From the NCBI GenBank assembly GCA_018816245.1, contig JAHIVW010000003.1:248001-312000 (forward strand): a stretch of DNA of 64,000 bases. Reading direction: 5' to 3'. Position numbers and translations under genes: made by a program. Positions 32,300-40,201 of the stretch are shown one piece after another (position 1 is the first letter of the stretch; the number at the start of each line of letters is the position of its first letter). The notes beneath the pieces were generated by a model. It saw only the letters and a list, made by a program, of their open reading frames with translations. It searched no databases and was not told where the DNA came from. The DNA comes from Nanobdellota archaeon (GTDB lineage: Archaea > Aenigmatarchaeota > Aenigmatarchaeia > QMZP01).

Positions 32300-34893
32300 C
32301 CGATCGCATTCTCCATTTCAAGGTCAATGAGCCGGTTCAGTTCAATTGCGTATTCAAGCGGCAGCCGCTTGGCCACCGGCTCCATGAACCCTTGCACAAT
32401 AAGTTTGAGTGCCTGCTCTTCGGTCAGGCCGCGGCTCATTAGGTAGAAGAGTTGCTCTTCTGCAATCTTTCCGACCGTTGCCTCATGGACAACGCTCGCT
32501 GTCTGCTCGTTCACCTGCATTGTGGGCACGGTGTTCGAGATACTGTGCTCGTCAAGGATGAGGGCGTCGCAGGACACGCTTGTTTTGGTGTCTGTCGCGC
32601 CTTTTGCAACCGCCACCTGGCCGCGGAACGTGGAGATGCCGCCGTCAATGCTGATCGACTTCGCCTTGACCACCGAGGCGGTGTTCGGCGCGCGGTGGAA
32701 CACCTTTGCTCCAGTGTCTTGGTGCTGTCCTTTTCCTGCGAACGCGATCCCGAGGTAATCGCTTCGTGCGTTTTCGCCGAGCAATACGGACGCGGGGTAC
32801 AACATGGTCACAGCGGAATTATGAACAAGAATACCGTTAGCAACAAAATTATGAGATCCTTCAACTTCGATATCATATGTTGGTTCAATGTCCAACGGAA
32901 TTATTTCGTCAATTCGTGCAAAGCCAAGATGATCGCTACATTTTGAACAAAAATGTAACCCATGTGAGGAAGAAAAACTTCTTCGTGTAGTTAAACTTTT
33001 TAGTTTTCTTTTATAAGTTGCACTCTTTGTTGGAATAAGGAGAACCCTTTTTCCGTTAAGCAGAATGCGATATGAGTTGTTTGCATGAACAATATAATTC
33101 AAAATCTTCATGTTTCGTTCTTTTCTGTGAACAAAGATTCGTGAGATGCCTATTCCACAGGATAGTGCCAATAGTCGGACATCTTCAAGAAGTTCCTTAC
33201 TAATACTCGTGAGATACATTCCTCCTTTTTCAAGATGACCGTCAGAATCCAACAAACCAGCAAGTAGTGACAGACGTTGACTTTCTGGGAGCGAATAAAC
33301 CCAAGTTGGAAGTCTCTTAGTTTTTGCTGTTCCTCGGAAACCAGTCTTCTCGAGAAGTTCAATAAGGATATTGGAGTTAATGACAATAAATCGGTCTTTT
33401 TGATAGCGAACAACATAGTTGAATAATTTTTTAATTGTCAAAATGAGTTGTTTTCTTAGGTCGCTTGTTTCAGGAATTGCGATATTTATTTTTCCACCAC
33501 CTCTTTTAGGTTTCCATATGTTTCCATCACCAACAAAAATACCGAAAAACCACATCAGATCATTTGTTGTATAAGGTGGATATGAAAGATTGGAATAGAG
33601 ATGATCTATTTTCATTTCGAATTTATTGTATTGGTTCTTGCTCTGTGTTTTTCTATTTTTTGAAGATATAAGGGGCAATCGATAAGGCTTTCCTGAATCC
33701 GGCAACGACTTAGAGATCGCAATAATGTCCCCTTTTTTTAAATGATCGAGTTTTGTCCATCTTGTTCTAAATCTACCCTTCCGTAGGTGGTGGGGAATTA
33801 TGTCGCGTTCCATTTTGAGGAATGGGTGATTACCGCTGGCTTTGAGATCACGACCAGCAACCTTGATTTTATATACCCTTTTTCTCTCTGAATAAATGGT
33901 ATTGGTCACCGTTGAGGGGACAAATCTTTTTGTTTTTTCCTCAAGTGTGTAGATGCTGTCACCGACTCTAAGTTCGCTAATTGGAATTGGTCCTCTGAGA
34001 TTTGTGAATACCTTGGTATCTCCGGTGAGGCAACCCATGTTGCCGTTGACCCATTCCATGATCCCGGCTCGCTCGACAATGGCCCGCTTGGTATTGAGAT
34101 TATAGACATTCTTGCTCCAGTTTTCAATAGAGGAATAACGCATTCGGGCATTCGGTTTAACATAAATTTCAACACAACCTGCATGAAGTGCGGATGTTGT
34201 GTATTGTACAGCGGAACAGCCTTCAACATAATGGAGTTCTGCACCTTCATCAACAATGATCAATGTGTGTTCAAACTGACCGCCGCGTTCTGCGTTCATG
34301 CGGAAGTAGGCCTGCAGCGGCAATTCGATCTTTGTGTTCTTGGGAACGTAGATAAATGAGCCGCCAGACCAGACTGCAGCATGTAACGCCGAGAATTTAT
34401 GCAAGGCGATCGGGACGCAACGGTTCATGAAATACTGTTTTACGAGATTTGGATGTTTGTGTACTGCTTCATCCATATCGAGGAAAATAACACCCTTTTT
34501 CTCGAGATCTTCTCGAAGTTTGTGATAGACGACATTGCTTTCCAGTTGCGCTCCTGTTCCTGCGAGGACGTTCCGCTCGGCTTCAGGAATACCAAGTCGT
34601 TCAAAGGTTTCCTTGATTTCATCGGGAAGGTCATCCCAGTTGTTCGTCTTCTGTGCACCCGGTTCTGCGTAGAAGATAAGGTTTGTCAAGTCGAGTCCAG
34701 AGAGATCAGGTCCCCACGTGGGCAGGGGTTTCTCGTTCCAGAGCGCGAGGCCCCGCAGCCGGATCTTGAGCATCCACGCCGGCTCGTTCTTTTTCTGGGA
34801 AATCAGCCGGACCGTCGCTTCCGTGAGGCCGGGCGCGGTCTTGAACCTGAGCCGTTCCGGGTTCTTGTGGTCGAGCTGGGATTGCATGGTCAT
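32296..34893 (-). CDS. sufB: SufB, Fe-S scaffold subunit, with an intein
   Basis: The central scaffold of the SUF system, on which Fe-S clusters are built. The 460-residue extein carries typical SufB blocks: LPLQAYFRMNAERGGQFEHT, HYVEGCSAVQYTTSALHAGC and, after the intein, GKGQHQDTGAKVFHRAPNT. A 405-residue intein interrupts the sequence after NGNMG; removing it joins GNMG to SAVTMLYP, matching intact SufB. The gene starts 4 bp inside the LAGLIDADG gene (ATGA) and overlaps sufD by 4 bp. SufB must splice before it can function, so the intein could gate Fe-S assembly. Confidence 0.96.
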   Translation of the reverse strand: MTMQSQLDHKNPERLRFKTAPGLTEATVRLISQKKNEPAWMLKIRLRGLALWNEKPLPTWGPDLSGLDLTNLIFYAEPGAQKTNNWDDLPDEIKETFERLGIPEAERNVLAGTGAQLESNVVYHKLREDLEKKGVIFLDMDEAVHKHPNLVKQYFMNRCVPIALHKFSALHAAVWSGGSFIYVPKNTKIELPLQAYFRMNAERGGQFEHTLIIVDEGAELHYVEGCSAVQYTTSALHAGCVEIYVKPNARMRYSSIENWSKNVYNLNTKRAIVERAGIMEWVNGNMGCLTGDTKVFTNLRGPIPISELRVGDSIYTLEEKTKRFVPSTVTNTIYSERKRVYKIKVAGRDLKASGNHPFLKMERDIIPHHLRKGRFRTRWTKLDHLKKGDIIAISKSLPDSGKPYRLPLISSKNRKTQSKNQYNKFEMKIDHLYSNLSYPPYTTNDLMWFFGIFVGDGNIWKPKRGGGKINIAIPETSDLRKQLILTIKKLFNYVVRYQKDRFIVINSNILIELLEKTGFRGTAKTKRLPTWVYSLPESQRLSLLAGLLDSDGHLEKGGMYLTSISKELLEDVRLLALSCGIGISRIFVHRKERNMKILNYIVHANNSYRILLNGKRVLLIPTKSATYKRKLKSLTTRRSFSSSHGLHFCSKCSDHLGFARIDEIIPLDIEPTYDIEVEGSHNFVANGILVHNSAVTMLYPASVLLGENARSDYLGIAFAGKGQHQDTGAKVFHRAPNTASVVKAKSISIDGGISTFRGQVAVAKGATDTKTSVSCDALILDEHSISNTVPTMQVNEQTASVVHEATVGKIAEEQLFYLMSRGLTEEQALKLIVQGFMEPVAKRLPLEYAIELNRLIDLEMENAIG
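32818..34032 (-). other. Intein with LAGLIDADG endonuclease in SufB (residues 288-692)
   Basis: It starts at Cys288 (CLTGDTKVFTNLRG) and ends ILVHN before Ser. Block B (ASGNHPFLKM), block F (YDIEVEGSHNFVANG) and the His-Asn end are all intact, so splicing is expected. Endonuclease helices are MWFFGIFVGDG and LLAGLLDSDG, both with an acidic residue. The insert is visibly AT-richer than the surrounding extein, a sign of recent arrival. Confidence 0.95.
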
Positions 34894-35399
34894 TTCTCCT
34901 GTGTGTGGCAGCGCCGGCAGGTTTTGGGCAGGGTTCCGTGCTTGGCGTGCTCGCAGGGATCCAAGTCCCTGCGGACATGGCAGTAATCATGCTGGTGCTG
35001 CTTGCGTTCGGTGAGCAGGTCGCGGTGCATGGCCAGGTTGAGGAGGCCCTCCTTGGTCCGGTGGGTTCCCTGGGTGATCAGCCGGACGCTCTCTTTCCAG
35101 GCGTCGAAGTGCCGCTGCCGGGTCTCGGAGAGGAAGCGCTGGCCCTCGAGGAAGGCGATCAGGTCCTGGGCGTCCGCGAGCTTGGTCGCCTTCAGGGTTG
35201 CGCCGGTCGCAGTCCGGTAAATGTGGCCGATCCTGAGCTCCTGCTGGATGGCTTCGAGGAGCGAGACCTGGGCGAGCGGGACCTTGACCGAGAAGTCCGG
35301 GATGACCTGGTAGCCGAGGCCGGACGGGATCTTCTTGAAGACGATACTGAAGGAGCCTTGGGCTTCCAGGAAGCCGAGGAGCCAGGGACGGGAGAGCAT
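34890..35399 (-). CDS. LAGLIDADG-domain protein with Cys/His-rich tail, first gene of the suf operon
   Basis: A 169-residue protein. It starts with one LAGLIDADG helix, PWLLGFLEAQGSF, followed by the beta-rich saddle (DFSVKVPLAQVSLLEAIQQE, IGHIYRT) and a second helical part (HFDAWKESVRLITQGTHRTK) of the single-motif homing-endonuclease fold. In the motif the catalytic acid is Glu (LEAQGS). The last 35 residues contain CHVRRDLDPCEHAKHG and CRRCH, a Cys4/His cluster that could bind zinc or an Fe-S cluster. It is coupled to sufB by a 4-bp overlap and is not inside an intron or intein, suggesting a domesticated DNA-binding regulator. A TATA box (35422-35430) and a palindrome (35401-35416) precede it. 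Confidence 0.78.
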   Translation of the reverse strand: MLSRPWLLGFLEAQGSFSIVFKKIPSGLGYQVIPDFSVKVPLAQVSLLEAIQQELRIGHIYRTATGATLKATKLADAQDLIAFLEGQRFLSETRQRHFDAWKESVRLITQGTHRTKEGLLNLAMHRDLLTERKQHQHDYCHVRRDLDPCEHAKHGTLPKTCRRCHTQEK

Positions 35400-35400
35400 A

Positions 35401-35416
35401 CTTACCAGATGGTAAG
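35401..35416. promoter_or_regulatory. Perfect 7-2-7 palindrome in the suf operon promoter (candidate operator)
   Basis: CTTACCAGATGGTAAG lies at -2 to -17 relative to the start codon at 35399. On the minus strand the TATA box TTTTAAAAA (35422-35430) lies 23-31 bp upstream of the same codon, so the palindrome fills the gap between TATA box and the expected leaderless start. A protein bound there would block the polymerase. Archaeal repressors commonly use such positions. Confidence 0.7.
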
Positions 35417-35450
35417 ACTGGTTTTAAAAAGGAATTGTTGTTTCAAAAAC

Positions 35451-35463
35451 ATAACAGTGTTAT
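35451..35463. promoter_or_regulatory. Palindromic motif ATAACAnTGTTAT, copy 3
   Basis: ATAACAGTGTTAT lies 52-64 bp upstream of the suf operon start and 20 bp upstream of its TATA box. The 5S rRNA gene begins 50 bp away on the other side. Confidence 0.6.
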
Positions 35464-35513
35464 TCATTCTCTGCATCACCGAAATCAATATAAATCGAAC
35501 CACCAACCTTCGA

Positions 35514-35624
35514 TTGGCGGCCAAAGCGGAAGGGCACACCCGTTCCCATTTCGAACACGGAAGTTAAGCCTTCCTGCGGTCTGGAGAGTACTTCCTCCGG
35601 GAGGGAAATCCAGATTGCTGCCAA
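35514..35624 (+). rRNA. 5S ribosomal RNA
   Basis: The conserved CACACCCGTTCCCATTTCGA region and AAGTTAAGCC of loops B-C are present, and the terminal helix forms between TTGGCGGC and GCTGCCAA. Ends are approximate by a few bases. A TATA-like AATATAAATC lies 20-30 bp upstream. It is not next to 16S or 23S genes; tRNA-Asp follows after 120 bp. Confidence 0.9.
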
Positions 35625-35743
35625 CCCTCCAACCTTCATTACTCGCCTATGACCCCTCGTGTTGCGCGCATTTCGGGACCAGGCGAGACCAACACACACC
35701 AGACGAACGTATTAATACATTGGACTAAGAAAATAACTCGCGT

Positions 35744-35815
35744 GCTGTGTTGGTGTAGCGGTTAGCATAAGGCCCTGTCACGGCCTTGACCCGGGTTCGA
35801 ATCCCGGACACGGCG
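35744..35815 (+). tRNA. tRNA-Asp (GTC)
   Basis: Acceptor stem GCTGTGT/ACACGGC with discriminator G, anticodon loop CTGTCAC (anticodon GTC, aspartate), and T-arm CCGGGTTCGAATCCCGG. No intron. TATTAATACA upstream (35711-35720) may be its TATA box. The 3' end is the attachment site of the large island. Confidence 0.93.
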
Positions 35816-35816
35816 T
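35803..35816. repeat. tRNA-side att copy of the tRNA-Asp element
   Basis: CCCGGACACGGCGT at the tRNA-Asp 3' end is repeated exactly at 48226-48239 and with one mismatch at 49354-49367. Confidence 0.85.
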
Positions 35817-35936
35817 ACATCGGTTTTCCGAATCCGTAGCGTCCGGGAGTTGGAGATTCTTCGAATCCGCACCCCTTGAGCGAATCGGGCTGTCCCCGCG
35901 GCAAACGCACGTGAACGTGGCGAGGTGAGCAGGGAC

Positions 35937-37298
35937 ATGCAGCGGGAAGTCATCCACGACTACGAGCGAAGGCTCGAGTGGCAGTACCGGCAGATCCGGA
36001 AGGCGCGGATCCCGGAGGAGAACAAGGAGGTGCTGGTCGCGTTCGACCGCTTCCTGGTCGCGGAGGGGCTTTCGCTTCCCCGTCGGGCCAAGCTCCTCCA
36101 GCACTGCCTCCTGTTCAACAGGTCATACCTGCCCGGGCTGTTCCGGGAGGCGACCACGGATTCAATCTGGGATGCGGTGATCAAGCTTGAATCGTCGAAG
36201 CTGGCCCCCTGGACCAAGCAGGGCTACAAGGTCGCGGTCCGCAAGCTGTTCAAGTTCGTGACGTGGGGGAACGAGGCCCTGCGCCGCCGGGACTACCCGG
36301 AGATCGTCGCGGGCATCCGCATCGGGGTCAAGCGGCGCGACCAGGTGCGGGTCCGAACGGGGGACATCAGGCGCGCGGCCGCGTGTACCGGGGTCCAACT
36401 ACGAATCGAGGCCATCGGGCTTCCGTACGGCGAGGCCTTCCAGCGGTTCATCGATCCATCGTCGCCGCTCGACATCGTCGTCCTCGACGAGCCGTGGCTC
36501 CGGGCGTTCGGGGACGCGGCCGACGGCACTTTGTGCGCGAACCCGCCCATCCCGTTTAGCGCGAGCGTTATGGTCACGGCGTGGAATCCGGAGGCGTTCC
36601 GCCTTCTGCAAGAGACGACACCTGTCAATACCCCGATCACGTTCGATCAGATGCTCAAGTACGCCGTGGAATGTAAAGAATCGCCCCACGGCATGGTGAT
36701 CTCAGCGCAGTCAACCGAGCGGCTCGCCAACATGGTGCTTCAGAGCGCGCTCGCAGCGGGAGTTTCCCCGATTCGGGCGGACGCGACCGTGAACCCAGCC
36801 GCGACCAGCAACGCTTCCGAGCTCCTCAAGCAGAGTCTCCCCTATCCAACGAGAGTGTCGGGCGCGGACGCTCTCCGGAGAGTCGTGCAGGGTCGTGCCG
36901 GGTTCACTCCCACGTGGCTCTCGAACGTCGCGATGTTGTGCGGCGTGGACCCAAGGGCACGGGCGCTACGCATCGTGCCGATTGCCGGAGGGGGAGTGGA
37001 CGGGACCTGGTACCTTGGCGTCCGGCACCGGCCCTCGGTCCCTCCGGGTCTCGCCGGCCGGGTCGCTCGTCTTCTCGCCGCGACCTGCGACATCAACGAG
37101 CGTTTCCTTCTCGGCGCGGTCGATCCAGGGATCCTCACGGGGAAGCGCGAGCTTTCCGGTGGCGACCTTGGCGAGAGTCTCCAGCTCGACCCGGCGCGTC
37201 TTGCGTGGGCGAACCGCTGGCAGCGGCACACGAACATGGAATTCATGAGCTGGATCGACCGCCAGGGCGGCCGCCTCGCGAGCGCCGTTCTGGCCTAG
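35937..37298 (+). CDS. Chimeric ORF: integrase N-terminal domain fused to solute-binding-like protein
   Basis: Residues 1-130 are the archaeal XerA-type integrase core-binding domain (VAFDRFLVAEGLSLPRRAKL, WTKQGYKVAVRKLFKFVTWG). After KRRDQVR the sequence changes to about 320 residues resembling a periplasmic solute-binding protein: SPLDIVVLDEPWLRAFGDA, VMVTAWNPEAFRLL and a late GTWYLGVR. No tyrosine recombinase catalytic residues follow. The join is in frame and probably records a deletion that fused an integrase to a bacterial-type ABC substrate-binding gene; whether the product is made is unknown. The ATG at 35937 has GAGGTGA upstream; GTG at 35925 is possible. Its end overlaps the opposite gene by 56 bp. 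Confidence 0.65.
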   Translation: MQREVIHDYERRLEWQYRQIRKARIPEENKEVLVAFDRFLVAEGLSLPRRAKLLQHCLLFNRSYLPGLFREATTDSIWDAVIKLESSKLAPWTKQGYKVAVRKLFKFVTWGNEALRRRDYPEIVAGIRIGVKRRDQVRVRTGDIRRAAACTGVQLRIEAIGLPYGEAFQRFIDPSSPLDIVVLDEPWLRAFGDAADGTLCANPPIPFSASVMVTAWNPEAFRLLQETTPVNTPITFDQMLKYAVECKESPHGMVISAQSTERLANMVLQSALAAGVSPIRADATVNPAATSNASELLKQSLPYPTRVSGADALRRVVQGRAGFTPTWLSNVAMLCGVDPRARALRIVPIAGGGVDGTWYLGVRHRPSVPPGLAGRVARLLAATCDINERFLLGAVDPGILTGKRELSGGDLGESLQLDPARLAWANRWQRHTNMEFMSWIDRQGGRLASAVLA

Positions 37299-37854
37299 AG
37301 CTGGCATAGCGTTCCATGTGTCTGTCGTGGAGCAAGGCCCGGTTCAGTATCCGGTGCTGCTCGCTGGCCAAGAGGTCATAGAACCAGCGCCTCCCTGGGT
37401 ACACGATGTCGCCCTCGTGGCGGGGCTTGCCCTCGATGAACCGGTAGCCGTGCCTGCTGAGGAGGTCCTTCATCTCCTCGGGCCAGGGAAGCTCGAGGAA
37501 GTACCAGTCATGATAGGGCCGCCCGAACAGCCCCTTCTTCTCGACGTAGAGCACTGGGACGTCGTCGACGATGCCGCCCCTGCTGTCCCACACCTTGTAA
37601 GTGGCAAGGGGGAGCCGAACGGATCTATGATTTCCCTCGATGTAGAAGTGCTTGCCGAGGGAGTCGTACGAGAGGGTCCCGAGGTGCCACTCATAACTCC
37701 AGGGACTGAGGTCGTACAGTCTCTCCCGGTCCAACTTCCGGGACCGCCTCCATGGCCTCTCTTCGGGACGAACCGCGGCAAGGGAGACGAGCTCCACCCT
37801 GTGGCCGTTGTACTCGCGCAGGCCTTCCTCGTCGATGAACGGCTTCGGACGCAT
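37243..37854 (-). CDS. Hypothetical protein, 203 aa, island-borne
   Basis: A clean ORF with no recognised family. It is alpha/beta, rich in aromatic residues (LSPWSYEWHLGTLSYDSLGK, LFGRPYHDWYFLELPWPEE), and ends in an Arg/Gly/Ser tail that overlaps the chimeric ORF on the other strand. The motif YIEGNHRSVRLPLATYKVW, with an early VELVSLAAVRPEE, is reminiscent of ParB-like nuclease-fold proteins, in which GxHR binds nucleotide, but this is weak. GC-rich like the island. Confidence 0.5.
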   Translation of the reverse strand: MRPKPFIDEEGLREYNGHRVELVSLAAVRPEERPWRRSRKLDRERLYDLSPWSYEWHLGTLSYDSLGKHFYIEGNHRSVRLPLATYKVWDSRGGIVDDVPVLYVEKKGLFGRPYHDWYFLELPWPEEMKDLLSRHGYRFIEGKPRHEGDIVYPGRRWFYDLLASEQHRILNRALLHDRHMERYASSRPERRSRGGRPGGRSSS

Positions 37855-37960
37855 CGGACTTCACCGATACGCTGTTCACCGAAAGACGTAAAAAGGTGAC
37901 GGGTAGCAACTCGCGGCAAGATCGCCTACGAGAGGAGTTGATCAAGTCGCTCCACGGCTC

Positions 37961-38467
37961 TTGTCGGATCCGACGCGACTCCGGGTGACCTGGAAGGAGC
38001 GAAAGGAGTGGTCGGACTGGGCCCACCTCAGCGAGGGGGCCTACGTCCTTCGATCCAATGTGGCGGACTGGACTCCCGAGGAACTCTGGCGGACCTACAT
38101 CCAGCTGACGGACGTCGAGGCGGCGTTTCGCGCCCAGAAGAGCGATCTGAATCTGAGGCCGATCTGGCATCACTCCGACGAGCGTGTCGAGGGCCACATC
38201 CTGGTCTGCTTCCTGGCCTATGCGCTGTGGAAGACCCTGGAGGGCTGGCAGACGCGTGCCGGACTCGGCAACAGCCCCCGGACCTTGTTCGATGAACTGC
38301 GCAAGATCTCGTGCGTGGACGTGCTGCTACCCCTGACAAATGGAAAGGAGATGAGGCTGCGCTGCGTCGCGAGACCCGACCACGACCACGCAATGCTCCT
38401 CGACCGCCTCGGCCTGAGGCTCCCTCAGCGTTTGCGGTGTCCAGCGACTCTGCAGTCTGAAATGTAG
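37961..38467 (+). pseudogene. IS1634-like transposase, C-terminal fragment
   Basis: The frame carries the C-terminal part of an IS4/IS1634-group DDE transposase: [20 protein letters not shown] followed by [20 protein letters not shown] holds the catalytic glutamate (DVEAAFR), then the helix [17 protein letters not shown]. The N-terminal part with both catalytic aspartates is missing and the upstream DNA is unrelated, so it is a dead remnant of bacterial-type IS DNA. Confidence 0.85.
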
Positions 38468-38598
38468 TGAAAACTCGGGGCCTGAAACGCCTCTGTCGGC
38501 CGATTCTCGGCGTTCTACGCCTCCAAGTGTCCAAGTTGGGTTAGCGCACGCATTGCGAACGACGCAATCTATTTCTGCACGTGCGATCCACTTAATAC

Positions 38599-39324
38599 AT
38601 GGATCTCTTTGGGTACGCATTGTACTCGTCTTGGAAAGGAATACCTGCACCACCATGTGCATACGAAAGAGATGACGGCTCACGCGCACCCTGCAACATA
38701 GGCGATTACTTCACGGTAAGTGCCGAGGACAAGCAAGCGCTCCGCCTTGCAAGAGGACGAACACTCGATATTGGCTGTGGAGCTGGATCACACGCGCTAC
38801 TCCTTCAGCGCAAAGGAATCGAAGTGCTCTGCATCGATACTTCGTCGCTGGCCCTTCAGGTGTGTAGAGGTCGCGGCTGCAAGCGATGTAGGCAGATGAA
38901 CATCTTCAGACATAAGCTGCATCCGAGTTCGTTCGACACCATTCTGCTCATGGGGACGAACGTTGGCCTGGCTGGGACTTTGGACCGATGCAAAAGGCTC
39001 TTTCGGATCTGCTCGGAGCTTGCAAAGCCCGGAGCACGCCTGATTGTGACGTCCAAGGATGTCAGGACACGTACCAATAGACAACAGGTTCGCTACCATC
39101 GCTCCAATCTAGAGGCAGGGAGATTCATTGGAGAAAGGCGTATCAGATTCACCTATGGAAGAAAAACGGGAAACTGGTTCAAATGGATCTTCATCGACCC
39201 GGTGACCCTGCGAACCACAGCTCACGCATCTGGCTGGGAGGTTGAATCGATAATCAACGCGCAACGCGGCCGATATTCAGCTGTGCTACATCTTGCCAGC
39301 TTGACGCAACGGACTCTACGGTAG
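38599..39324 (+). CDS. Class I SAM-dependent methyltransferase, island-borne
   Basis: A 241-residue protein with motif I RTLDIGCGAGSHALLLQRKG at about residue 54, the acidic residue of motif II in EVLCIDTSSLAL, and motif IV in FDTILLMGTNVGLAG. It is intact from ATG to stop and has a moderate GC content unlike the very GC-rich neighbours. The N-terminal segment with MDLFGYALYSSWKG and a CNIGDYF motif resembles small-molecule methyltransferases of the Methyltransf_11/25 type. Substrate unknown. CTTAATAC lies too close to the ATG to serve as its TATA box. Confidence 0.75.
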   Translation: MDLFGYALYSSWKGIPAPPCAYERDDGSRAPCNIGDYFTVSAEDKQALRLARGRTLDIGCGAGSHALLLQRKGIEVLCIDTSSLALQVCRGRGCKRCRQMNIFRHKLHPSSFDTILLMGTNVGLAGTLDRCKRLFRICSELAKPGARLIVTSKDVRTRTNRQQVRYHRSNLEAGRFIGERRIRFTYGRKTGNWFKWIFIDPVTLRTTAHASGWEVESIINAQRGRYSAVLHLASLTQRTLR

Positions 39325-39481
39325 TCATGATCACTGCCCTCGCTAGTTTCTGTTGCGTCGCCGACGAGAACAATGCGATTCGGCGATTCTCAAACAGTTG
39401 AGGGCGAATTGGCTTGAGATGACAAGAGGCCTCGCAATGATTGCCGGTAATCAATCCAAAGCAACCAAAGGAGACCTCTTG

Positions 39482-40144
39482 ATGCGAACCAAGATCAATA
39501 CCCAGCCCGAGTTCGACTCTCAACCCTCGAATCTGCAAGTCACCAACGAGTACTTCGCACGGTACGAAGCAATCTCCCAGATTCTCGATCAGAATCCGGC
39601 GATCGTGGGTTTCGCACACCGGGATCTGGAGGCCGCCCTGGCCTCGTCGGACGAGGAAGGGCGCGATGGAAGTTGCCGCTTCAGCTCCGACTCGATCCTT
39701 CGCATTCTCATCTGCCAGATCCTCGAGGGCGAGACCCTTCGCGGCACGGTCATTCGCGTGGACGACATTGCCGATAGCGCGGGCAGGAGCCAGGACCCGA
39801 TCAATCGTGGCTGCGCTGACGCGGAGGAGCTTCTCCCGAACCACCTCGTCAAGCTGAAGGTGGCCATGGGAGGCGAGCTAGCGGCCTTTGTCTTTGGGGC
39901 TGGGCAGAGCTCAGTGCCTCTCAATCCGTACTGCCACCTGCAGGTGAATCCAGTAGTCCCCGGTGCGCTGGTCGGAGTCGCGTTGTCGTCTGGAGGTCCT
40001 GGAGAGGGGTCTGCAGAGGTCGGCGGAACAGTTCCCATTGGGATGGGTCCGAGTGACGTCTATGTTCAGGTCCTGATTCGGGACACGACGAGTCCGATAG
40101 GTATGTCGTCGACGAAACCGATGAGGATCCATATCGCGCCTTGA
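39482..40144 (+). pseudogene. ISNCY-like transposase N-terminus fused to an unrelated C-terminus
   Basis: From an ATG at 39482 with AAGGAGAC upstream, the first 95 residues resemble the N-terminal domain of ISNCY-type transposases (RYEAISQILDQNPAIVGFAH; SDSILRILICQILEGETLRG). After VIRVDDI the frame joins about 110 residues rich in Gly, Val and Pro (NPVVPGALVGVALSSGGPGE) that look like the C-terminal beta-sandwich of a bacterial secreted protein. It is a fusion of two broken genes. The second part may once have belonged to an FG-GAP-type surface protein like the next gene. Confidence 0.6.
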
Positions 40145-40201
40145 TACAGGGCCGTGAGGCACAGACATTTAAGGAGCGTAATATAATTAGTCACGAGGGG
40201 A

